From: Acidobacteriota bacterium
GTDB taxonomy: Bacteria; Acidobacteriota; Thermoanaerobaculia; Multivoradales; UBA5704
Length of the DNA: 10,795 nucleotides
Direction: 5' to 3'
NCBI GenBank assembly: GCA_003223675.1
Contig: QHVW01000227.1
Span: 4,558 to 15,352, forward strand
Each line of letters starts with the position of its first letter. Position 1 is the stretch's first letter. Shown here one piece after another: positions 6,076 through 10,795 of the stretch. The position numbers and the translations under genes were made by a program. The notes under the pieces were generated by a model. The model was given only the letters and a program-made list of their open reading frames with translations. It was not told the origin of the DNA and searched no databases.

Positions 6076-7869
6076 ATGTCGAACGTCTCCGTCTTCCCCG
6101 TACCGCACCCAGAGCGCGATCGCCCCGGCGACGGCGCCATGAGCCATCTGATCGCGCCGCATGGTGGCGAGCTGATCGACCTCCTGGTGGACGCCGACCG
6201 CGCGGCCGAGCTCAAGGCCGCCTCCCGCGACTGGTGCTCCTGGGACCTCACCCCGCGCCAGCTCTGCGACCTGGAGCTCCTCCTGAACGGCGGTTTCTCG
6301 CCGCTGACCGGCTTCATGAAGAAGGCGGACCACGACTCGGTCTGCGAGCGCATGCGGCTGGCCGACGGCACCCTCTGGCCGATCCCCACCCTGCTCGACG
6401 TCACTCCGCAGGTGGCCGAGACTCTGCGCGTGGGCGGCCGGCTCGCGCTGCGCGATCCGGAAGGGGTGATGCTCGCCACCCTCCACGTCGAGGAGATCTG
6501 GGAGCCCGACCGCCAGGCGAGCGCCCAGGCGACCTTCGGCACCACCAGCAGCGATCATCCGGGGGTGGCGCACCTGCTCCACAAGAGCAACAGCGTCGCC
6601 GTGGGCGGCCGGCTGGAGGGGCTCCAGCTCCCCATCCACTACGACTTCCGCTCCCTGCGGCAGACGCCGGCCGAGCTGCGCGCCGAATTCTCCCGCGAGG
6701 GGTGGCGCCGCGTGGTCGCCTTCCAGACCCGCAACCCCATGCACCGCGCCCACTGCGAGCTCACCTTGCGGGCCGCCAAGGAGGTGCGGGCCAACCTGCT
6801 GATCCACCCCACCGTCGGCATGACCAAGCCGGGGGACATCGACCACTACACCCGCGTGCGCTGCTACCAGGCGGTGCTCCCCCGCCTGCCGCAGCACACC
6901 GTCAAGCTCTCGCTGCTGCCGCTCGCCATGCGGATGGCCGGGCCCCGCGAGGCGATGCTCCACGCGCTGATCCGCAAGAACTACGGCTGCACCCATTTCA
7001 TCGTCGGCCGCGACCACGCCAGCCCGGGCAAGGACAGCCAGGGCAAGCCGTTCTACGGCCCCTACGACGCCCAGGAGCTGCTGCAGAAGCACCAGGACGA
7101 TCTCGGCGTCGAGATGGTCCCCTTCAAGATGGTCTCCTACGTCGAGGAGCTCGACACCTATCTGCCGCAGGACGAAATCCCGCCCGGCGCCCGCACCCTC
7201 GACATCTCGGGCACCGAGCTGCGCCGCCGCCTCCAGGAGGGCCGGGAGCTGCCGGCCTGGTTCACCTTCCCCGAGGTCGCGGACGAGCTGCGGCGCACCC
7301 ATCCGCCGCGCCACAAGCAGGGGCTCACGGTCTTCCTCACCGGCCTCTCCGGCGCCGGCAAGTCGACCATCGCCTCCGTGCTGCTGGTCAAGTTCATGGA
7401 GACCGGCGGCCGGCCGGTGACCCTGCTCGACGGCGACATCGTGCGCAAGAACCTCTCCTCCGAGCTCAATTTCTCCAAGGAGCACCGGGACATCAACATC
7501 CGCCGCATCGGCTTCGTGGCCTCCGAGATCACCAAGAACGGCGGCATCGCGATCTGCGCCCCGATCGCCCCCTACGACAGCGTGCGCAAGGAGGTGCGGC
7601 AGGCGATCGAGCCCGGCGGCGGCTTCATGCTGGTCTTCGTCGCCACTCCGCTCGACGTCTGCGAGGAGCGCGACCGCAAGGGGCTCTACGCCAAGGCCCG
7701 GGCCGGCATCCTCAAGGAGTTCACCGGCATCTCCGACCCCTATGAGGATCCGACCGACGCCGACCTGGTGATCGACACCACCAAGCTCTCCCCCGAGGAG
7801 GCGGCGCAGGAGATCCTGCTCTACCTCGAGCGCGAGGGGTACGTGGGCGGGAACCTGGAGGAGAAGTGA
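6076..7869 (+). CDS. Bifunctional sulfate adenylyltransferase / adenylylsulfate kinase
   Basis: A 597-residue cytoplasmic enzyme that makes PAPS from sulfate in two steps: ATP + sulfate to APS, then APS + ATP to PAPS. The ATP sulfurylase part (about 22-405) has the N-terminal LIAPHGGEL (25-33), the active-site QTRNPMHRAH (217-226), GRDHASPG (311-318, Ser where Gly is more usual) and ISGTELR (377-383). The APS kinase part (about 415-590) has Walker A GLSGAGKST (423-431), LLDGDIVR (450-457), CAPIAPYDSVRKEVR (494-508) and LYAKARAG (537-544). The Ser usually phosphorylated in stand-alone CysC proteins appears to be Ala498 here. If the start were ATG 6139 the protein would have 576 residues. Its stop overlaps the start of the nucleotidase gene. 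PAPS may serve cysteine synthesis or sulfation of the exported polysaccharide; no reductase or sulfotransferase is in the window. Confidence 0.95.
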   Translation: MSNVSVFPVPHPERDRPGDGAMSHLIAPHGGELIDLLVDADRAAELKAASRDWCSWDLTPRQLCDLELLLNGGFSPLTGFMKKADHDSVCERMRLADGTLWPIPTLLDVTPQVAETLRVGGRLALRDPEGVMLATLHVEEIWEPDRQASAQATFGTTSSDHPGVAHLLHKSNSVAVGGRLEGLQLPIHYDFRSLRQTPAELRAEFSREGWRRVVAFQTRNPMHRAHCELTLRAAKEVRANLLIHPTVGMTKPGDIDHYTRVRCYQAVLPRLPQHTVKLSLLPLAMRMAGPREAMLHALIRKNYGCTHFIVGRDHASPGKDSQGKPFYGPYDAQELLQKHQDDLGVEMVPFKMVSYVEELDTYLPQDEIPPGARTLDISGTELRRRLQEGRELPAWFTFPEVADELRRTHPPRHKQGLTVFLTGLSGAGKSTIASVLLVKFMETGGRPVTLLDGDIVRKNLSSELNFSKEHRDINIRRIGFVASEITKNGGIAICAPIAPYDSVRKEVRQAIEPGGGFMLVFVATPLDVCEERDRKGLYAKARAGILKEFTGISDPYEDPTDADLVIDTTKLSPEEAAQEILLYLEREGYVGGNLEEK

Positions 7870-8654
7870 GCGGAGGGGAGCACGCCGGGGATCTGGCGCG
7901 GATCCAGGAAGCGCTGGAACGGGCGCGCGACGCCTTCCAGCGCTTCACCCCCGGCGAGATCGAGGCCCGGCACAAACAGGGGGACGACCCGGTGACCGAG
8001 GCCGACACCACCGTCGACACCCTCCTGCGCGAGCTGCTGCCCCGCAACGGCGACGGCTGGCTCTCCGAGGAGACCCGGGACGACCTCATCCGGCTGGAGA
8101 AGCGGCGCGTCTGGGTGGTCGACCCCCTCGACGGCACCCGCGAATTCGTGACCGGGATCCCCGAGTGGTGCGTCTCGATCGGCCTCGTGGTCGACGGCGA
8201 GCCGATGGCGGGAGGCATCTGCAACCCGGTGACCGGGGAGACGATCGTCGGCGCGCGGGGGGCCGGGGTGACCCTCAACGGCCGTCCGGCGGCGGTGAGC
8301 GGGCGCCCGACGCTGGAGGGGGCGCGGGTGGTGGCGAGCCGCAGCGAGGTCAAGCGGGGGGAGTGGCAGGGTTACCGGGAGGACCTCATCGAGATCCGTC
8401 CCATGGGCTCGGTCGCCTACAAGCTGGGCCTCGTCGCCGCCGGCCTCGTGGACGCCACCTGGACGCTCACCCCCAAGCACGAGTGGGACGTGGCGGCCGG
8501 CGTGGCCCTGGTCCTGGCGGCCGGCGGGGCCATCGTCACCGGAGCCCCCGAGGAGACCCGCTTCAACCGTCCCCAGCCCCGCCTCACCCGCCTGATCGCG
8601 GCCAACCCGACCCTCATCCCCGAGATCGAGGCCGAGATCGCCCGGCGGGGGTGA
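7866..8654 (+). CDS. cysQ: CysQ-like 3'(2'),5'-bisphosphate nucleotidase (inositol monophosphatase superfamily)
   Basis: A 262-residue Mg-dependent phosphatase predicted to convert PAP (3'-phosphoadenosine 5'-phosphate) to AMP, removing the by-product left when PAPS is used. Superfamily metal motifs are intact: the Glu of WLSEET (E68), VDPLDGT (85-91; D86, D89) and the C-terminal EWDVAAGVALVLAAGG (D208). The N-terminal DPVTEADTTVD (41-51) is also typical. GTG 7866 overlaps the preceding stop (GTGA), with GGAGG at 7857-7861 as ribosome site, so the two genes are translationally coupled. That coupling to a PAPS-forming enzyme is the main reason to prefer a CysQ role over inositol or fructose bisphosphate phosphatase. 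Length is normal. It is the last gene before a strong hairpin. Confidence 0.9.
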   Translation: MSGGEHAGDLARIQEALERARDAFQRFTPGEIEARHKQGDDPVTEADTTVDTLLRELLPRNGDGWLSEETRDDLIRLEKRRVWVVDPLDGTREFVTGIPEWCVSIGLVVDGEPMAGGICNPVTGETIVGARGAGVTLNGRPAAVSGRPTLEGARVVASRSEVKRGEWQGYREDLIEIRPMGSVAYKLGLVAAGLVDATWTLTPKHEWDVAAGVALVLAAGGAIVTGAPEETRFNRPQPRLTRLIAANPTLIPEIEAEIARRG

Positions 8655-8667
8655 GAGCGGGAAGACA

Positions 8668-8691
8668 CCGCGCCGCCGCCCGGCGGCGCGG
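8668..8691 (+). terminator. GC-rich hairpin between convergent genes, probable (bidirectional) terminator
   Basis: CCGCGCCGCC (8668-8677) pairs perfectly with GGCGGCGCGG (8682-8691) across a GCCC loop: a 10-bp all-GC stem starting 14 bases after the nucleotidase stop. It is followed by ATCTGTTCCT, not a clean T-tract. The next gene is on the opposite strand and ends at 8707, so the hairpin may serve both. Position and stem are convincing; the poor T-tract lowers confidence. Confidence 0.6.
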
Positions 8692-8706
8692 ATCTGTTCC
8701 TAGGGG

Positions 8707-8883
8707 TTAATCGCAGGGTGCGCAGCCTGAGCAGAGGTGCGTGGCGGTGCATGTGTCAGTGCAGACGCGCGGGCAGTTGGAAGCCGCTAAAGTGCCGCCG
8801 GCCACGTGCTGAAGGACTTGCTCGTCGAGATTCCTGAGCGTCTCCGTACATAGGACCAGCTTCTTCGGCATCTTCTTGTTCAT
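8707..8883 (-). CDS. Class I lanthipeptide-like RiPP precursor peptide
   Basis: A 58-residue peptide, start ATG 8883-8881, stop TAA 8709-8707. Residues 1-30 form a leader: a Lys-rich start, then KLVLCTETLRNLDEQ (8-22) and LQHVAGG (24-30). This matches the KLxLxxETLRxL...VxGG pattern of class I lanthipeptide-type leaders such as those related to pinensins, with cleavage expected after Gly30. The 28-residue core (31-58) has six Cys at 37, 41, 45, 51, 54 and 57 (spacing C-x3-C-x3-C-x5-C-x2-C-x2-C), five Thr and two Ser, enough for several (methyl)lanthionine rings. AAGGAGG (8895-8889) is 5 bases before the ATG, an excellent ribosome site. No LanB/LanC enzyme, protease or dedicated exporter is visible here, so maturation would need enzymes elsewhere. 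Disulfide or other Cys-based modification is an alternative. Confidence 0.85.
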   Translation of the reverse strand: MNKKMPKKLVLCTETLRNLDEQVLQHVAGGTLAASNCPRVCTDTCTATHLCSGCAPCD

Positions 8884-8888
8884 GGTTG

Positions 8889-8895
8889 CCTCCTT
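8889..8895 (-). promoter_or_regulatory. Strong Shine-Dalgarno site of the RiPP precursor gene
   Basis: On the minus strand AAGGAGG is followed by CAACC and then the ATG. It is one of the best ribosome sites in the window and independently supports the short gene as real. Confidence 0.8.
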
Positions 8896-8936
8896 GCTGT
8901 CTCCCTTGGACGAACGGTGCTGCGGACCAGCGATTC

Positions 8937-8972
8937 ATGGTGCGCTTCTTCTCTTCGCGAAGTCAAGCGCAC
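8937..8972 (-). promoter_or_regulatory. Candidate promoter with nested palindrome upstream of the RiPP precursor
   Basis: On the minus strand TTGACT (8966-8961) is a five-of-six -35 box; 18 bases on, CACCAT (8942-8937) is a weak -10 box, 53 bases before the ATG. The same bases form nested inverted repeats: outer arms GTGCGCTT (8940-8947) and AAGCGCAC (8965-8972), and a perfect inner palindrome CTTCGCGAAG (8953-8962). Overlap with the -35 box suggests an operator, but the -10 match is poor. Confidence 0.4.
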
Positions 8973-8991
8973 GACAGCGAGGGAAAGTGGC

Positions 8992-9022
8992 CCAGCCCAG
9001 GGCCTCAGGCCCGGGGGGCTGG
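8992..9022 (-). terminator. GC-rich hairpin, possible terminator of the degraded toxin-antitoxin unit
   Basis: CCAGCCC (8992-8998) pairs with GGGCTGG (9016-9022), and GGGCC (9000-9004) with GGCCC (9008-9012), around a TCA loop with a bulge. On the minus strand it lies downstream of the antitoxin/toxin remnant and upstream of the RiPP promoter. There is no proper T-tract on either strand, so the terminator role is only a guess. Confidence 0.3.
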
Positions 9023-9135
9023 TTTGTCACTCAAGCTTTATCTCACCTGGCAATCCGCGCGGCCGAAACCAGGGTCTGGTTGTGATTGGCCGTGATGCGG
9101 AGGATCAGAAGGATGTCGTCCATGAGGCGTCTCCA

Positions 9136-9178
9136 TTCTCGTATAACGGGCGCCGAGATGGCGACCCATAACGAGAAC
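9136..9178. repeat. Imperfect inverted repeat
   Basis: TTCTCGT (9136-9142) and ACGAGAA (9172-9178) are exact inverted copies; inside them GGGCGCC (9148-9154) faces GGCGACCC (9160-9167) imperfectly. This could be a stem-loop in a transcript or the trace of a small mobile element. Function unknown. Confidence 0.4.
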
Positions 9179-9225
9179 GCTCTTGGAGGCGGAATCCCCT
9201 CACCCTGCCTCGGGTCGTGACGCGG

Positions 9226-9477
9226 TCACCAGGTCTCGGTGATCAGGTCGTCCACATCGTCGAAGTGACCGTCTCGGGTGACCCTTCCTGCGAAGAAAAT
9301 TTTCGATGGAAGCGTAATGACGAGCCGTTTCCTCATCACAAACGAACACCGGGCAGACCACTATAAGGCGCGACTGCCGTCGAGACGCCGTTCGAGATCG
9401 AGCTTATCGTTTAGAACCGCGATGGCAGCGTTGGTGTCGAGGAGATATCTACCAGCCCTCTGGATCGACCCGCTCAC
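9226..9477 (-). pseudogene. Degraded VapC-like PIN-domain toxin
   Basis: Three pieces of a PIN-domain ribonuclease toxin follow one another in different frames. Piece 1 starts at GTG 9477, overlaps the antitoxin gene by 29 bases and reads GRYLLDTNAAIAVLNDKLDL before TAG at 9363-9361. Piece 2, in a shifted frame from about 9364, reads VCDEETARHYASIENFLRRK, then GHP. Piece 3, shifted again at about 9282, reads VTRDGHFDDVDDLITETW and stops at 9226. In intact relatives about 40 residues (including the ELxxG acidic residue) lie between pieces 1 and 2, and about 20 (the IPENDxWIA segment with another catalytic Asp) between 2 and 3. Two of the conserved active-site acids are therefore gone and the frame is broken, so no active toxin can be made. 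A vapC origin is clear from the order and wording of the pieces. Confidence 0.8.
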
Positions 9478-9679
9478 AACCCTCCTCGATCGCTTCGATC
9501 ATCTCGCGGGCAGACTCATCGTCCAAGATGCCTGCCACGCTCATCAGATCCTCGATCGAGGCGCCCTTGGGGAAAGGATCGGCGAGGTTGTGGACCAGCT
9601 TGAGAGCCCGCTGTTGAAGCTCTGGCGACAAGCGGTCCAGATCTTTCAGGATTTGTTCTTTGACAGTAGGCTCAATCAC
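9449..9679 (-). CDS. VapB-like antitoxin, apparently intact
   Basis: A 76-residue small acidic protein beginning at GTG 9679, with AGAGG 8 bases upstream, and overlapping the permease stop by 8 bases. An in-frame ATG at 9721 would add 14 residues but has no ribosome site and lies deeper inside the permease gene. The N-terminal half, VKEQILKDLDRLSPELQQRA (6-25), and the following helix resemble the dimerising part of small antitoxins that partner PIN toxins. The C-terminal half, AGILDDESAREMIEAIEEGC (49-68), then ERVDPEGW, matches the toxin-wrapping tail of such antitoxins. The toxin gene directly downstream overlaps its 3' end but is a pseudogene. Family assignment rests on this pairing and on the tail pattern; the DNA-binding mode is not evident. 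Confidence 0.75.
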   Translation of the reverse strand: MIEPTVKEQILKDLDRLSPELQQRALKLVHNLADPFPKGASIEDLMSVAGILDDESAREMIEAIEEGCERVDPEGW

Positions 9680-10795
9680 GGTCAGTACCTCTTCCACGGG
9701 GCATTCTACCAGACTCCCCATTCAAAGCGCCGGACCGCCAGAAGAAATATACCGGTACTCCCAGCAGAAAGATCCCCGTCCCGATCAGCGCGTTGCGGGT
9801 ATCCGTAAAGTAGATGTTGAGGACGATCCCCAGGCCCGCGAGGATGAAGAGGATCGGCACCCAGGGGTAGGCGGGGACCGGGAAGGGCCGCGGCGCGGAG
9901 GGCATCGTCCGGCGGAAGACGATCAGCGAGGCGCCGGCGAGGGCGAAGAAGATCCAGTCCGCGAAGACGGCGTAGCTGAGCAGGCGGTCGTAGGTGTTCG
10001 CCAGGGCGTAGGCGGCGGCGAGGGCGCCCTGGAGCAGGATGGCGGCGGTCGGCGCGTGGAAGCGCGGCGAGAGGCGGGCGAGCGAACGGAAGAAGAGGCC
10101 GTCCGCCGCCATGGCATAGTAGACGCGCGGCGCCGAGAGCAGCGCGAGGTTCATGAAGCCGAAGGTGGAGACCACGATCAAGAGGCTGATCACCTTGGCC
10201 CCGGTCTCCCCCACCAGCCGGGACGCCACGTCGGCGGCAGGCGTCCTGGTGGCCGCGAGGTCCGGCGCTCCCAGCACGTGCACGTAGGCCACGTTGGCCG
10301 AGACGTAGACCGCGAGCCAGCCGCCGTAGGCGAACATGGCCGGCACCAGCCCGGCGAAGAAGGCGGAGAGCAGCGGCAGCCCACCGAGGTCCGGCGGCGT
10401 CAGCGGCTCGAAGTTGAGGCCCGAGTGGCGGGTGAGGAGGAAGGCGCCCACGATCAGCGCCGCCAGCGCCAGGGTCTTGGTGAAGGTGATGACGTTGAGC
10501 AGCATGGCCCCGGGCTTGATCCCCAGGGCATGGAAGGCGGCGAGGGCCAGCAGGATGGCGGCGGCCAGCCAGCGCGCCATCCCGGGAGGGAGGTCCACCA
10601 GCCGCGCCACGTACTGGGCGAAGGCCACCGCCACCGCCGCCGTGGCCCCGGACTGCACGATCAGCAGCAGCCCCCAGCCGTAGAGGAAGGCCACGATGGG
10701 CGAGAAGGCCTCGCGGAAGAAGGCGTACTGCCCGCCCACCCGCGGCATCACCGTGCTCAGCTCGGCGAACACGAAGGCGCCGAACAGGGCGATGA
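9672..10795 (-). CDS. APC-family amino-acid permease (5' end outside window; possible internal deletion)
   Basis: A multi-pass inner-membrane transporter of the amino acid-polyamine-organocation superfamily, nearest in style to the LAT/SLC7-like group; the substrate is not predictable. The frame is open to the window edge and lacks TM1 and part of TM2. Counting from GTG 10772, the family segment FAELSTVMPRVGGQYAFFRE is at 2-21, followed by AFLYGW (28-33), a helix at about 38-57 and others at about 68-83, 92-113 and 133-149. FAYGGW (147-152) is the usual TM6 motif, but LAVYVSANVAYVHVLG follows immediately, which in relatives belongs to TM7. Roughly 30 residues (the end of TM6, the GE..DP..-type loop and the start of TM7) appear to be missing in frame. 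Later helices continue normally to NGESGRMPRGRGTDRD. The stop at 9672 overlaps the antitoxin start. Confidence 0.85.
   Translation of the reverse strand, partial: IALFGAFVFAELSTVMPRVGGQYAFFREAFSPIVAFLYGWGLLLIVQSGATAAVAVAFAQYVARLVDLPPGMARWLAAAILLALAAFHALGIKPGAMLLNVITFTKTLALAALIVGAFLLTRHSGLNFEPLTPPDLGGLPLLSAFFAGLVPAMFAYGGWLAVYVSANVAYVHVLGAPDLAATRTPAADVASRLVGETGAKVISLLIVVSTFGFMNLALLSAPRVYYAMAADGLFFRSLARLSPRFHAPTAAILLQGALAAAYALANTYDRLLSYAVFADWIFFALAGASLIVFRRTMPSAPRPFPVPAYPWVPILFILAGLGIVLNIYFTDTRNALIGTGIFLLGVPVYFFWRSGALNGESGRMPRGRGTDRD

Larger units (their letters stand above)
8884..9225. other. Leader and non-coding stretch between the RiPP precursor and the toxin remnant
   Basis: These 342 bases carry the precursor's ribosome site and putative promoter, a GC hairpin (8992-9022) and an imperfect inverted repeat (9136-9178). 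I see no convincing gene. A 26-codon minus-strand frame (9123 down to 9043, ATG preceded by GGAGA) matches nothing I know. Open frames on the plus strand here lack ribosome sites and protein-like composition. GC content is visibly lower than in the neighbouring metabolic genes. Confidence 0.5.

Noticed and set aside
5917..7485. A 522-codon open frame on the minus strand opposite the sulfurylase gene
   Set aside because: It is antisense to an enzyme with all its catalytic motifs; composition is that of a GC-driven shadow frame.
8756..8938. A 60-codon minus-strand frame overlapping the peptide precursor gene
   Set aside because: It occupies a different frame from the precursor. The alternative frame has the excellent ribosome site and a coherent leader-core peptide, whereas this one reads as random polar sequence.
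9043..9123. A 26-codon minus-strand frame (MDDILLILRITANHNQ...) with GGAGA 6 bases before the ATG
   Set aside because: Possible small gene, but no known family, no supporting context and very short; recorded as unproven.
8876..9171. Three overlapping plus-strand frames of 69-84 codons
   Set aside because: They overlap the promoter and ribosome site of the minus-strand peptide gene, have no ribosome sites of their own and lack protein-like composition.
9136..9178. Integron attC site
   Set aside because: The dyad lacks the expected core-site arrangement and no integrase or cassette is present.
9278..9808. A 176-codon plus-strand frame across the toxin-antitoxin region
   Set aside because: It is antisense to the antitoxin and vapC remnant, which have family-like sequence; the plus-strand product has none.
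1..10795. tRNA, rRNA, CRISPR array, riboswitch or complete insertion sequence
   Set aside because: I found no cloverleaf, no regularly spaced repeats, no known leader architecture and no transposase gene in the window.

Overview
The window is a GC-rich bacterial fragment with the surface architecture of a Gram-negative cell: an outer-membrane beta-barrel end, a Wza-like export protein with a signal peptide, and an inner-membrane BY-kinase. The very high GC, the fused ATP sulfurylase/APS kinase, and a class I lanthipeptide-type leader peptide of the kind common in Acidobacteriota and Bacteroidota make a member of the Acidobacteriota (possibly Thermoanaerobaculia-like) my best guess. No rRNA or other marker gene is present to confirm it.

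Bases 1-5201 (+ strand) are an exopolysaccharide export and control operon. After the 3' end of a probable beta-barrel gene come a polysaccharide export protein, a chain-length/tyrosine-kinase fusion (GumC/Wzc type), a CpsB/CapC-type PHP tyrosine phosphatase and a secreted TPR-like protein. The last four genes overlap by 1-4 bases and should be translationally coupled. A 61-bp REP-like inverted repeat lies in frame inside the signal-peptide region of the TPR gene. An unrecognised 214-residue secreted or anchored protein follows at 5264-5908 with its own ribosome binding site.

Bases 6076-8654 (+ strand) hold a coupled pair for PAPS metabolism: bifunctional sulfate adenylyltransferase/APS kinase, then a CysQ-like bisphosphate nucleotidase. 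A strong GC hairpin at 8668-8691 closes this unit and sits between convergent genes.

Bases 8700-9720 (- strand) are visibly less GC-rich and look accessory. They contain (i) a short gene at 8707-8883 for a 58-residue ribosomally made peptide precursor: a class I lanthipeptide-type leader, a Gly-Gly cleavage site and a 28-residue core with six Cys and seven Ser/Thr, preceded by a near-perfect Shine-Dalgarno sequence and a nested palindrome over a possible promoter; (ii) an apparently intact VapB-like antitoxin (9449-9679); and (iii) its VapC PIN toxin reduced to a pseudogene (9226-9477) by two internal deletions, one explicable by recombination between short direct repeats. From 9672 to the window end runs the 3' part of an APC-family amino-acid permease that seems to lack about 30 residues around TM6-TM7.

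The most interesting item is the orphan lanthipeptide-like precursor, which has no maturation enzyme in the window. Next are the REP-like element that became part of a signal peptide, and the antitoxin that outlived its toxin.
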